From: Augochlora pura
Lineage: Eukaryota > Arthropoda > Insecta > Hymenoptera > Halictidae
Direction of reading: 5' to 3'
NCBI RefSeq assembly: GCF_028453695.1
Contig: NC_135777.1
Span: forward strand, 19,891,714-19,955,713
Length of the DNA: 64,000 nt
A model generated the notes under the pieces. That model worked only from the letters and a program-made list of their open reading frames with translations, was not told the DNA's origin and searched no databases. Each line of letters starts with the position of its first letter. The stretch's first letter is position 1. Positions 24,812 to 37,027 of the stretch are shown here, piece by piece. Made by a program: the position numbers and the translations under genes.

Positions 24812-25559
24812 GAGACGTCACGAAAACCGGCGTGACCGATTATTACCGGCGAGCGGAGCAGCTGGTACCATGTAGTGCCAGGACACGGAATTCAGATCTC
24901 AAGCATCGCCGAGTCATCCCCGATGGGAAAGTCACGGGTAGGAAGGAAACGCGAGCGGATTCGCTGGAACGAGGATGATGACGCGCGTTCCGCGAACATC
25001 GGCGAGCATGGATCCGCGCGCGTGTATCAGGGTCACGACGCGCCGCGCGGCGTCCTAGTCGCGAACCACGGGAAATTCGTGGGCGACGTCGCGACGCGTC
25101 GCTTGACGCATCCGTGACCGGTTCTCTTAGGTGCAACAACTGGTACGGTGCATCCTGGGCATTCCCCAGCCAATTTCGTCTGGCTGATCTGCCGGCCGAG
25201 TTGACGCGATAATCGTTTATTCGCGTTAATACTTTATACTCTGACTGACGCGTCAACACGTGTGCGAATGACGGAATCGTTTAGCCATTGGAAATTAATT
25301 TTAACGTTGCTGGGTTGATTTAATATTATCTAACATTGTATTAACGTATTAATTTTATACATTGATTGACGCCATAGAGTTGCACTTTGTTGTTTTATTA
25401 AAAGAGAATTTAACTGTAATACTAATTTTTTACTATTTTTCAAAGTTAATCTTTATCTACTATTATATCTTCGAATAAATTGAATTTTACCAGAACGTAA
25501 AGGATTCAAAACTATATCTCTTGTCTCAATATCATCAACCAAATTATGTCAATTCTATA

Positions 25560-25791
25560 GGAATTCGTGGACATGATATTTCGTATTACTTGCGACAGCT
25601 TCTACAAAAAGTAGTAAAAATTGTGAAAAACAAGGAAACTGCAAATTGTCGGCAGCTCTTGCAAGAGACGCGAATGTCTCTCACAGTTTAATAATTTTCT
25701 TAAAATGAACCTAAACAGCTGCGTTTGCCACGGATACGCGGAATGCGCAGCCTCGTTAAAATAGGAGGAAACAATCTGGAGCACCCTGTAT
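25560..25791 (-). mobile_element. Possible transposon end (TATACAGGGTG terminus)
   Basis: Read on the minus strand from 25791, the sequence starts TATACAGGGTGCTCCAG and continues into AT-rich DNA. CAGGGTG-type termini preceded by TA occur at the ends of many insect DNA elements, as I recall. No second end and no coding sequence were identified, so this may be a truncated or decayed copy. The inner boundary is arbitrary. Confidence 0.3.
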
Positions 25792-25963
25792 ATTCCGGTT
25801 CGCGAACCTGCAAGGTAATCGTGACGATACTGTGACTCGAATGTACACGTTTATAGGCTGAAACAGTTGCAGAATACAGGTCGCTTTTAGTGTTAAGTAT
25901 ATTGCCTGGTAAAATGAATTTAAGCACTGGTGCCTCGGCTGTGAGTAATGATACCACTGCCAC

Positions 25964-26014
25964 GCGTTGAAATCTCCGGGGCGATACTACTCTCCCAGGC
26001 ATTGAGATCACCAC
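25964..26014 (+). repeat. Pair of GCGTTGAAATCWCCGG-type motifs
   Basis: GCGTTGAAATCTCCGG at 25964-25979 and GCATTGAGATCACCAC at 25999-26014 lie 35 bp apart. They belong to a motif found at several other places in the window, and the pair suggests a decayed tandem repeat of about 35 bp. Confidence 0.5.
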
Positions 26015-26402
26015 CGCTAGACTATTAACTTCCACGTAACATTTCAATTTTTCCATTTGAAAATTGATGATTCTTAACCAGTTATTTATCTGTACTACTA
26101 TCTAATTTGTGCCACTAATTGCCTGTCTCCGAAGAATTATTATTCCCGCATTGTTTCCTTATAGTCTTGTCCTCTTTAAAACTCGGAAGTATCGACTTAT
26201 GCCGCGCGTGCAACAAGAATGTGCTGCGGACTCTTTTCAGCGGACAGGAAGCACAATTTTTCACGCATCCTCCATTGTCCTCGAAAAAATGGTGAACAGA
26301 AAACCTGTTCCCCAGTTCCATGCCGTTTCCATACAATCAGCTGAGACACCTGTGAGACCAGTGCCCTCGCTGTCGCACCCACGTAACGCAACAAAGTCTC
26401 GC

Positions 26403-26465
26403 CTTCTCTTTCTCTCTCTCTCTCTTCTTCTCTCGCTCCCTCTCCCTCTCTCTCCCTCTCTCTTT
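26403..26465. repeat. (CT)n-rich tract
   Basis: An imperfect CT tract of about 63 bases, with a pure core near 26411-26424. Confidence 0.9.
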
Positions 26466-29350
26466 CGTTCTATGTCTGGTCTCGCAGCCTTTACCCATCC
26501 GTTTTCGTTCATTCTCGCCTGTGGCCTCCTTCCATCTCTCGGAACGGTCTTCCTCGTATCCTCGTCCTTTTCATTTACCTTTCGCGTCCTTGTTCCGCGC
26601 GCCTCTTACTCGCTCGCGTATCAAGAATCTATATTAAGGACGTGGGAATGTGAAATGACCTGTCCAGCTAGACTGTAGAGGCCCGCGGTACGGTCTCGGG
26701 AGAGCAACATTGTGTGTCAAACCCGTCTGTTACGCGCCAACCAGCTGACTTTGAGCTAATTATTCCTTCATCCTGATTCAATCAGCGTGCGCCGCGGATG
26801 AAAATACCACCAATTCATTCCTGCCGCGACGGTAACGCATTCGAAATGGATTTCTGAAGACGCAATATGAAATTTCGTTCCGGCGAGACGATACACCGGT
26901 TTCACAATTTTGTTTCGACCGGCAGAGCGGAGCTGCTGCACTGCTTTCTTTCCGCAAATTGGGCGATTACGGAGCTGCGGCTCCTTTGATTTCAACTATC
27001 GACCATTTTACCGGCAACCGAACTACGGACGCTTATGCAATTCTGCGTTATTCTGTACACCGTAGAATGGGATACTGTTTAACTCTGCTTTTGAAAAATT
27101 AATTATTCTATTTTATTAAAATAGAAATTTTCATAAGTTTCCAAAGATGAAGATCTCAGGACTTGGCGGTCCAGTTGTTGATCTTTTGATCTAAAAAGGG
27201 TTTTCTGTAAAAAGACTTAATTTTGAAGCAGAGACTTCGAGGAATTTCCAACTGTTGACAGTCGAGCTCTCTCGATACCCGGATTTTCCTCAAATTTTCA
27301 CGCAGTCCGCGGAATCACGGAGCCCGATTAGACGCGCGGTCGGCGCGTGTTTTCCGCGCTCGCGTATCGCGCCGCTTCACTTTACGTAATCGCGAGGCGT
27401 GTTCGCCGCGCACGCGGCTCCCATTGTTCGACACTCGTAGCCCGGCGTCCGCGATTGTCACGGGTGAAAATTATTTCAACCTCGAGGCGGTTGTCCCCTC
27501 TAATCGCGTTAACACGCAACGTCATCCGCGTCTGTCGGCCGCGAAGCTCGTGTTTGCCGGACCACTTAACCGGTGTCGCGCGGACAAAGGTCGCGCGCAT
27601 TTCACGGAATCGGCGGATCCGCCGACGAATTTGCTCGCGCTCGTTCCGGGAACGAGGAGAGCTGGCAGCCCGCTCCGGTCCGCGCCCAACGATCGCGTTG
27701 ACCATTTACAATCCGCCGCGCCGCGCCGGTCCGTTTCAGCTCGCTTGAGACAGCGCCGATTGCCCGCGCCTCGAATTCCTGTCACGTGCGGGAAACTATC
27801 GGCGCGCTCGGGTTTTTTTTTTCACCTCCTCCCCACCGCCCCTGCTCGCGCGCGTTCTCTCGCACGCTCGCTTCACTCGCTCGCTCTTTCCACGAGGAAA
27901 TTGTTCCCGCAACGCGCGCGAGCTTAGCAAACGCCGTGCCAATCGCATTCCCGACGCCAGGTCGAAGAATTGACCGTGTTCGGCGCTGTGACCCCGTCCA
28001 CGCGAAATTAATCGATTCGCCGAACACCCATTTTCTTCTCGCGCGCGCGCGCACGCGGTGGAAAACTCGGCGATCTTCGGCGGTGATCGTTTCCATTCAG
28101 ATGCGCCGGATGGTATTTTAATGGGAATTAACGCGGCGGCTGTGAATGACGGCATTTTGCGGTTTCGCTTGCTTAATTAGATGCGAACAACGGTAATTCG
28201 ATTTGTCCCGCGGTTCCGGGAAATACAAACCGCGCAATCTGCGCGTAGTATCTCGCGTTACAGTAATTCGATTCGAGAAACACCTGTCATTACGGGAGAG
28301 TGAGGTATTAAGAGATGACGCCGAAGACTTTCCTTATTCTGTGTCACTTCGCGTCGACGCGTAGGTGATTTCGTTGTATTTCGAGAATCGATGACACTTA
28401 TATTATGCACGGATAAAAATCCTTTAATCTACAATTATTGAATATCAATTAATTAGTGGTAGAATATTTAACATCTCTTTCTGCAAGTACGATATTTTTA
28501 GCAAATTAAACATAATAAATTTTTAATAAAATAGAAAATAGTAAGGCGAGTCTGGCGAACAAAAAGCATGGGATTTCGAGTAGATGACACCGTTTAATAA
28601 ATTCGATGTCTCGGAAGTGACGAAATTTCCATTGTGCAATCGATAGGAAACGTTTAGGAGCTGGCGCGCGCTACGGCATGGCGAAACAGATAGATCGAAG
28701 TCGGAAGGATACGGTATGAATTTTCACGAACGGTTTTTGCCGGCTGCCTAACTATGGCGCGATGTGTTCTTGTACACGCTGTCGACAATTTGTCAAACTT
28801 TCCCGCGGCGATTGCCGCGCTTCACGATCACGGACAACGATTTCCCCGCTGGCGTTTTATATGGCGTTGCAAATCAGTCCGGGATTCCGGGCATGCCGGC
28901 TGATTTGTGATAATCTCCGGCGTCCATGACGGATTTGTCGCAGCCGGCCGGCCGCCCTAAATGGCCTCGCGCGTTTCAGCCGCTGAGAATTTTCTGCGAC
29001 GCCGTAGCGGCTGTTGCGGCGGGGTTTGATTCCGCGCGGCTGCCGGTACGTGATTCGCGACCGGACGAGGACCGGCAAAAACTTGAAAAGCCGAGGAACA
29101 CGCGCTCGCACGCTCTTACGCAATCACGCGAATCCCGTTGTCCACCTTGTTTTCTGTCTACGGTCAAGATACGCACAGCTGACCGACTCGGCGACGCAAT
29201 CGCGTACGCGGACCCGATTGTGAACGCGACGGCTTTCCGCTGCTTCGCCGCGTTTCACTTCGCGAACGATATCGTTCCCAAATGTTAACGATACCACCCC
29301 CGACACCCTTACGTAGTTACGAAATGAAGAGAAGTCGTCGAAAAAGTTTA
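26466..29350. other. Intron segment without recognised genes
   Basis: Mixed DNA to 27050, AT-rich at 27060-27240, CpG-dense at 27310-28370, AT-rich at 28380-28600, then GC-rich to 29290. Open frames of up to 167 codons at 27347-28155 occupy several frames on both strands, which is the pattern of chance frames. Confidence 0.45.
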
Positions 29351-29660
29351 TTAACCCTTTGCGGGCGAGAGGCGATGTTAATGTTAACATAATTTGAATA
29401 TAAATTATATAATTGCTTATAATCGTATATAAATTATACAATTGTATATAATTGCATATAATCCTATATAAAGTATACAATTGTATATAACTGCATATAA
29501 TTGGATATAATCCTACATAAATAATGTACATTATTTTTATATAAGTAATATACAAATTAAGACAATTTTTACACATCTGAGAAAATCGCCTCGTCCAGCT
29601 ACCTCGCTTGGTAAAAAAATTGTCGTCTAATAAGGATTAACCCTTTCGGTGCCGAAAATG
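29351..29660 (+). mobile_element. Possible decayed TTAA element(s) (CCCTTTGC end)
   Basis: TTAACCCTTTGCGGGCGAG at 29351 and TTAACCCTTTCGGTGCCG at about 29638 both resemble the left ends of the TTAA elements elsewhere, in the same orientation. GAGGCGAT near 29368 recurs as AATCGCCTCG, inverted, near 29585, which could be an inner inverted repeat. No clean right end is visible, so the boundaries are uncertain. Confidence 0.35.
29391..29545. repeat. AT-rich tandem repeat, 39-bp period
   Basis: Units beginning ATCSTATATAAAKTATACAA start at 29422 and 29461, 39 bp apart. A partial unit follows at 29510. Within units, ATATAATT-like subrepeats recur. The repeat could extrude cruciforms. Confidence 0.8.
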
Positions 29661-29739
29661 TACCTAACGAAAAAATCCTGAGTCAAGTTCACGTAACTTA
29701 ATAACGCAGGAGAAAATGGAGTCGATCGATCAGATACAG

Positions 29740-29813
29740 ATCGGGACCGGGATTCGAACCCGGATCTTTCGCTTCGCGGGGGCGATTGCTATAAGCAATT
29801 AAGCTATCCCGGC
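29740..29813 (-). tRNA. tRNA-like unit (degenerate tRNA or tRNA-derived SINE head)
   Basis: On the minus strand the unit starts GCCGGGATAGCTTAATTG. It contains TAGCTTAATTG, an exact match to the pol III A-box pattern, and GGTTCGAATCC, an exact B-box. A perfect 5-bp T stem (CCGGG/CCCGG) closes a normal TTCGAAT loop. Flaws argue against a working tRNA: the acceptor stem has a C-A mismatch and a G-U pair, the D stem has a U-U pair, the anticodon stem has a C-A mismatch, and the base before the anticodon is C instead of U. The triplet in the anticodon position would be CGC, but I would not assign an amino acid. A tRNA-derived SINE or pseudogene is more likely than a functional gene. No clear SINE tail was found. 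Confidence 0.5.
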
Positions 29814-29820
29814 CGACCGA

Positions 29821-31112
29821 CACATTCTCTTCCAGCTGTTCTAAACGCAACACGTCAGAAATATGTCGGATTCCTGCGGCAAGGTTTAAGGAGAAAGTTG
29901 TAAACACTCCGTGAAAAATATAATAATGATATATTTCACAAAGGACCGCAATAAGAAATAGAAATTTCATTCCCGAAGAATGTTACACATTAATGTATTC
30001 TGGTGGCGTTGTAAATCACGAGCGAGAAGTGAAGGGAAAGAAAGGGAGCATTTCGAGCTGGTCCCGTTAGAGGACTCGTTCGCGAGGCAATTTCTAGCGG
30101 ACCCTAGAAATTCAAGGATATCAAATGGACGGTTTATGACGGTACATATAAAATACAACGCGGCGACGGATTAGGTGGTAGCAGGAAAGTCATTCACTTG
30201 CTGGCGAGGCAGTGGCCACAATGTGAACCCTTCTTTTCAAATATTTCGGGCGCGTTCGAAATGGAGCTACGTTATAAATATTAAACGCGTCTTTGAGGAG
30301 AAGAGTTTAATCCTGTTAATTTCTATCGGCTTTTAGGGATCCGCGTCGAATGCTCCAAAAGCTAACTCATCGAGCAAGGATTAACCGTTTCCTCGAAGTA
30401 CAATTAAAATCGTTTCCGATTTCGATTCCCATTGATACGGCGTCTCTTAACGGGGGTCGAGTGAAATTCGGGTTCATAGTTCAATAGCCGTGTGGCCGTA
30501 AAACTCCGCGTTTTCCGCGGGAGCGTGCAGCACCGGCGGGAACTATCGGCGTCTCGGGATCTCCCCATTGAAGCATTAATCAAAATAATCAATCTAGCGG
30601 GGCCCGCTCACGAGTCCCATAGCGCGGAGTTTCTCCATAAAACCAGAAACCTGGTATCGGTAGGATTTAAACCATCGCGGCGATTCCGATCGCAAAGAAA
30701 ACGCTTTCTAACGGAACGCTCTTGGACTCACGCTGTCCGCCTCTGCTTCCCTCCATCCCCGACGGAGCGCACACGTACAACCGCATACTAGTTTGAGCGG
30801 GTCTATATAATATTCCGTGGCACCGCGAAAGTCCCGGTCCCGCGGCCGGACCGGCGCGCCTGGCCGCGCGGCCTGCGCCTGGCCGACACGCGTGTACACT
30901 AGATCATATTGCAAGCAAAGCGCGGACAATGAGCGTTTCGTAGGCGGAAGCGATCGGGTCCCGGAGGCCGTGCCGGTTTTCGCGTGCACACCGGACGGCA
31001 CCGTGACCCCTTTCACACAGTCGCGGTGACAGCCAAGGATCATCTGGCGTACGGGAGCCATTTCCAACGCGTCCGACCGCGCGGAGATCTAAGATCGTTG
31101 CCGAGAGATTAT
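29821..31112. other. Intron segment without recognised genes
   Basis: AT-rich to about 30000, mixed to 30600, then GC-rich. No exon or complete element was recognised. Confidence 0.45.
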
Positions 31113-31170
31113 CGCCGCCGCCGCCGCCGCTGCTGATGCTGCTGCTGCTGCTGCTTGAAGCTGCTGCTGC
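31113..31170. repeat. (GCC)n/(GCT)n triplet repeats
   Basis: About six GCC triplets run straight into interrupted GCT triplets. In frame this could encode homopolymeric Ala or Leu on the + strand, or Ser/Ala/Gly on the minus strand, but no supporting exon surrounds it. Confidence 0.88.
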
Positions 31171-32795
31171 ATCGCTGGTCCGACGATCCGGGCTCTCGCA
31201 TCTCGCGATCATTACCAGTTTGTCAACCTTCCGGCGCTCTTTCTCAGGTACCCGTGACATCGATTAATCAACGCCACCGTGCGCCCTGGCTGACGCTCGG
31301 ATCCCCACGTCGCGGTTCGTTCCCCGTTTCACCGGGACTCGCGCCGCTAATAAACAAGTGTATCCGCGCAGACCGTCCATTCTAATTGCCGAGGAACGAG
31401 CCAGTTTCTCACGACTGCCCCTGCGAGCTGTGGCCGATTCGAGTCGCCGAGCAATCATTTGCATCTTAACGAACAATTTTCTCCGATGCGCGCCATTATT
31501 CTGCGGATCTGCCTCCGCGGTCGCGGGAGAATATACTTAAATTCATAGAATCCGCACTTTCTAACGAAATTATAGCTGGGCATAGTTGAACACATTTTTA
31601 ATATTATTTATCAATTTCACATAATAATAACATGTCTCGAAATTTACATCGACTATCAGAAACTAGCCGGTTAAATTACAATATTTAATATAACGTTAAT
31701 ATGTATTTCCAGCACGTATGTTGGAAAATTATTGCTACGGTCGCGTAAATTGATTGATAGATTTCTTTCTCATGTCTTTCGAACGATTCGACACTCCCAT
31801 TTGGGATCTAGCTTTCGGAGACCGCTATCGAGCCGCCCACGCGGATGCGTCAGGTGAAATCCAGAATCCGAGCGTTTCCGGTGTTCGATGAAATATATGG
31901 GTGTGTTGAGAGTGACTCGCGAGTACTGTGTTCTCTGCGGTTTCCGCGTTCGAATATAATTATGTTTCTGCATACATACATTATAGAATCGATATATTAA
32001 CTCACAGCTATGATGCATTGGATAATTTTGTTTTGAGAAGAGTGAATCAATTGAAATTGTGTCCATATTTTACTATAGTAATAATTTTACTGCAGATAAT
32101 TGAGCCAAAATAAAAATTGTCTGCAGCAATTGTAGGAAACGGAGATTGGATGACAAGGTCATTCTTTCTTTAATGATTTTAATTTAAAACTAATAGATTC
32201 CAATTGGAAAAAATTGAAACTAATTGTTTTGAAATTCCAGTATTTTTCATACCATTTTATATTATAAATAATTATCCAATATTTTCATATCGATATTTTT
32301 AGACTATATCCATGATTGCCCAAGTTGAATTTTAATGCCTTATTGAAATATAGCAAGTCAATCTGTAATTGGAATTTATTTGTTTTTGAGAGATTTTAAG
32401 AGAGAAAACTTAATGATATTAAACAAACTCATCGTCAATGCTTCCTCGACAAAGTAACGCCTTCGGTAGCCATTAGACTCGCGTAATACTTTACCCGCAG
32501 CCAGGCCGCGACGAAAGAAGTTGATCGCCGCCTTCGAGCATCCTCGAAAGAATAAAATGGTTCCCAAGACGCGGTAGAGTATCGTCGTAAATTAGGCCTC
32601 GATGCTCGTCGGTTTCGTGGCGGTTTTATTGTCGGCCGACAGGCGTCTAACTTTACGAGCGGCCGTGTGCTCAATCTCGTACGTTGCCCATCCACCCCCT
32701 TCGTCGTTGCCTCTTTTTTCTAGGCATGCTAATTCCTGTGACGTGCGTAACATTAACCTCTGACGTTTAATCCGGTAGAGAACGCCATCCTCGCG
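31171..32795. other. Intron segment before the assembly gap
   Basis: GC-rich to 31530, AT-rich at 31540-32430, then mixed. A segment at 31538-31563 (TTCATAGAATCCGCACTTTC) weakly resembles the dispersed CGCARTCTA motif. No gene was recognised. Confidence 0.45.
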
Positions 32796-32895
32796 NNNNN
32801 NNNNNNNNNNNNNNNNNNNNNNNNNNNNNNNNNNNNNNNNNNNNNNNNNNNNNNNNNNNNNNNNNNNNNNNNNNNNNNNNNNNNNNNNNNNNNNN
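32796..32895. other. Assembly gap of 100 N
   Basis: Exactly 100 consecutive N. This is the conventional placeholder for a gap of unknown size, so the real missing length may be much larger and could contain repeats or an exon. Confidence 0.99.
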
Positions 32896-34667
32896 TATTC
32901 ATAAATTTGGTACAGATTAAGGTAATTCTAGAACAACTGTCGACAAAACTATACTCATTGTGATCGATAAAACGCATAACAAAATTGATCTTCAAAATAA
33001 ATTTGACGCAGCTAAATGGTTGATGACGTTCCCGTTAGCGTCTTGCCGATGGTTATTTATTATTTCCCGGCTCGGTTAGAAAAGTAAGACGACCGGTGAA
33101 ATCGCCGAAAGAGCAACGGAGCTTTCGCCCGATCGAGTAATCGAGCCCCAATCGCGGCGACGGTTTTTCTACGGCCGCACGAACGACGGGGCGACCTTGT
33201 TTCGAGATCGAAGATAGCCGGAAAACGGCTACCGTGAGGCCGTGCGGACGAATCGCGATCCGAGGGGGATCGATCGAGGCGCGAGATCGGCGAAGAAGGA
33301 AGCCCGCGGACTACGGCGCGGGGCGGCGCGGCGCGGCGCGGCGCGGAGCGTACCGGGAGATTTCCGTGAGAGCCGACGTGATCGAAAAGCCAATATCTGT
33401 TGCGCTCGATCCCGTGCCGCAGGGAGAAACGAGCCTGATCCGCCTAATGAACCGATCGCTGTATCGATTAGCGCCGGTTAAGAGCGATCGATTGCGTGTC
33501 TTGTCAAATTTGTCAACGGGTGCGAACCGGCCGCAGACATAACGATCACGCCGGCCAACTCGCTCGGCGTTCTCTTACGAAACCCGAGGCACACAGCCGG
33601 GAACGAGAATCGTGGCGAGGAAGAAGGACGAGGAGAGGACACGAACCTGCCGTTTCGATTGCGGGGCGCGTGCCGGGACGCTACCGTTCACCTCCTATCG
33701 ATTCGCTAAAAAAAACCCTTCTCGTATTTCCGTTTCGTTTCCTTCGAGAAACGCGCGAAAAAAACTCGACGAATTATTTCGCGAAATACCGTGAACAAGT
33801 CACGCGATTTTTCAACACTTTTCACTATAAAATATTATTTTCGCTAACTCTGAGATTAATTTGCTAAATTGTTGGATTCTTGTATAAATTGTTTTATTCG
33901 TATATAAAAGATTTGACTTAAGCAGAATAAATTATTGTCTTTTCTTAATATTCTATTTGGTGAATAAAATATTTTTTGTTTTAGTTTACTTTTATTTTTT
34001 GGTATGTAATATAATTTCCATGTGTAACATTGTACAAACGTGTAACTCCGTAAATGTTAGTACCTGATGAACAATGTCAATCTCAACCCTTTGGATGTCA
34101 CTAAAAATTACTGTACCACATATCAACATAATTTTCACATAACTTAAATTGCACATAAAACAGAAATATTGTTAGAAAACATGTCTTAGATTTTGCATTA
34201 TGTTCAGAATATGCTAGATCTTCGACAATTTAGTCTTAAAGTGATAGTTGACATAACCTCGACAAATTAAAAGTTCTCTTCGTTTACACCGTAGAATTTA
34301 TTTATTGAAACTAACGTAGATTTTTCTGCTCCGACGACAGACTATCAAAAGCACGATTAATTTCCGTCAGCAACGAAACAACCTAAACGCCAAGAAACAC
34401 CAACACGTCCAAAACGAGTAGCCACCTCCAAAAGCACGTTCGAGCGAATAAATAATCGGCTCCCAAGGTTCGTCAATCACGTAATCGTCAAAAAGGTCCA
34501 TCATCCAAGGAATAAATAGAAGTGTCCGGCACGGCAGCCGGCGTTGGCCGCGCGGCTAATTGAGTTTCCTTATGAATTCGTTAACGACAGTGCCGGGTGC
34601 AGGCTCGTCGGGCACCGCGGACGTCTTCATCAGGCTTTCACGGTGCTTGGTCGGGCTGGTTCGGTGG
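32896..34667. other. Intron segment after the assembly gap
   Basis: GC-rich at about 33060-33700, including the GGCGC repeat listed separately, then AT-rich at 33800-34350. CAACCCTTTGG near 34084 resembles the ends of the TTAA elements but lacks TTAA. Confidence 0.45.
33315..33350. repeat. (GGCGC)n pentanucleotide repeat
   Basis: About six GGCGC units in tandem, with slight variation at the edges. Confidence 0.88.
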
Positions 34668-34694
34668 TAGCAGCAGCGGCAGCAGCAGCAGCAT
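34668..34694. repeat. (GCA)n microsatellite
   Basis: About nine GCA triplets with one GGC interruption, in GC-rich DNA. Confidence 0.88.
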
Positions 34695-34880
34695 CTGGTT
34701 ACTTTCTGATCGAAGGGACGAGGAACGCGACCGTCCGGAGGCGCGTACACGCAGAGAAACTTGATCCGGCGAAGGCGAGGAGTAATTATTAATGAAGATC
34801 CGAAGGACCCCGACGCCCGGCCGGAACATTCTTCATCCTTCCTCGCTCCTCTTCCTGATCCGACGATTCGACCTGTGTGC

Positions 34881-34902
34881 TCGCGCGCGCGCGCGCGCGC
34901 GG
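34881..34902. repeat. (CG)n alternating tract
   Basis: About 20 bases of uninterrupted CG alternation, with Z-DNA potential. Confidence 0.9.
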
Positions 34903-36582
34903 TGTATCCGCGTGGAAATCGAAGACGCGCGCTTTATCATCGGGGGGGAAACGCGGCCCTCGTGCGACTGCGTCCGCCTGGCTGCTCGAGGCGGATTTTC
35001 TGGAATCGGACGACGAATGGTTTAGAGGGTTCGGCTAGGTAAGATGCCAGCCGATGATAAGGATCGTTATCGGCTCTGGTGGCGCTAATCAAACGGGACG
35101 TTTCCATTCGAAGGCTGACAACGCCATATTTTTCGGGCGACGCTCGAATTCGTCGCTCGTTAACCTCTGTCACCCCGGTCCCCGCTACGAACACGCGTTT
35201 TCCTCGCTTGCTCGCCTCTCGGCCGAGCCTGTTCGCTGTTATGAGAGGGAATTAGTCAGGTCACATTCGTCGCCAGGTACCGTTTAATCGATGCTAAATC
35301 TTCGGCTCGGTATCTCGATGATTGTCAACGATTTTGTATCTATTTAGTATCGGAATACCTGCGGTTCGTTCCCGCTGAAGTTACGGTGCATAGCGATCGA
35401 TGGATACAAGATGCGTTTAGAAGCGAGGTATCAATTAGATACGATCGGACTTTTTTGTGTTTGCTCGTGGAATGCTGACGAGATAAATGAAACGTGGTGA
35501 TTCATTTGTTTTATATTCTTTTTTTGTTTATTGGAAAGTTCTGTCATATCGAGTTTTCATGCATATGATTATTTGAGAGATATATTTTTCAGAATTGTTA
35601 TTTACAAATTGCCATCGCGCATTAGAGGTCATAGGTAACGAAATTAAATTGTGTAATAGATATTATTAAATGTACGAAAAATTGATTATTACTTTTTCTC
35701 TTCACAGACTGAACTTCACAGACTGATCTAATAGCAATGAAGGTTGTGGACCTGAATGACTTTCTCTAAATTGTGACGCTAACGATGGAACACTGATACT
35801 CTGTAATTGCTACGTTACTCATTTGTTCGTTCCATTCTGAAGTACAAGTCCCTAATCTGATCTTCTTAATTAGAGTTATCAACTAATCGGATTTATACTG
35901 TTCAGCATCGGCTGCTGCGCTCTGCATGGAATGTCCTATACTATTTGATTGCAATTAGACACTGCTTCAAACTGAGAGATTAATCTTTCGAAAAGACTCG
36001 TATAAAATATATTATTATTGCTCTTGCTCGCTAGATAAATAACAGCTTCACTGTCTGTATGCAACTACTAACTTTACTCTGTTTAAGTTGATCAGCTACG
36101 TTTATTAATTCGAAAATACTATAAAAAGAAAACAGAATAAAATTTACGGCAATAAAAATATTAATTCTAAAGCGTTTTATATTATACATTATATTCATAA
36201 TCGCTCCAATCAGCAATTGCTTTGTGATGCATCTAGCAGCGATTAGTCCTATAACACTTACTCTAAATGATTTTTCTGTTGCCTAAATAAATTAAATAAT
36301 ATTCCATAAAAATTAAGCATTCGAAAGAAGTAATGGCAATCTTGCTTTTCAAATTAGATTGACTCGCGCCCCGAACTGCGAAGGAAGACCGTTTGAATCA
36401 ACACCAATTACCAGGAAATAATGGAGGATCGGGTTAGCTGCGAGGTCCTTATTTTCTCCGGCTCGTCGTCGCCCGCAGCCATTGTTGAGGCGAGCAGGAA
36501 GCTTCCCCATCGGCTCGAGAGCAGTTCTTATCCGTCGCTAGGCGCGAGGCAATTTCCCTGAAACCCCATTAACCCTTCGGAG
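34903..36582. other. Intron segment without recognised genes
   Basis: GC-rich to about 35290, then AT-rich at 35440-36360. No exon, RNA gene or complete element was recognised. Confidence 0.45.
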
Positions 36583-37027
36583 ATGAACGACGGAGAGTCG
36601 GTGGAAAAGAGAGGGAGGAAGATAGAAAGAGAAAGAGCAAGTAAGAGACGAAAGAGAGAAGAAGGTGGGTACGTTCCGGAGAAAGGGATAAGGATGAACA
36701 GGCGCGAGGAGGATCAGGGGAGAGGACGTGGAAGATCGCACTTGTCGCTTGCCAGGTTCCTCGGTGTGTTGCATCTCGCGTCGAGATGCGCCGGGTTCTA
36801 CATAGTTGGCTCGAACCGCATGAACCGAACGAAGAAGGAGAGGAGAGAACGAAAAGGAGAGGAGCAGAACGAGAGTAGAGGAGAGAACGAAAAGGAGAGG
36901 AGCGTACGAGGAGAGTAGAGGGGGGCGGAGGAGATGAGGCAGGAGAACGAGGAGCGCGAGACGGTGGTGGAGGAGGCGGCGGCGGGAGAAGAGCGAGAAG
37001 AAGAAGAAGAGGCCCTCGCGAGGCGAG
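36583..37027 (+). repeat. Long purine-rich (GA/GGA) tract
   Basis: About 440 bases that are mostly A and G on the + strand, broken by a mixed segment near 36735-36825. Both strands have an open frame across it: Glu/Arg/Lys-rich on + and Ser/Leu-rich on minus. That follows from the base bias and not from coding. A 38-40 bp tandem duplication lies within it. Confidence 0.85.
36841..36918 (+). repeat. 38-bp tandem duplication inside the purine tract
   Basis: AGGAGAGAACGAAAAGGAGA starts at 36841 and again at 36879. Both copies end GAGAGTAG. Confidence 0.88.

Noticed and set aside
36583..36918. Glu/Arg/Lys-rich frame on + and Ser/Leu-rich frame on minus across the purine tract.
   Set aside because: Both follow directly from a GA/CT sequence bias and tandem duplication. 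There are no splice signals or domain.
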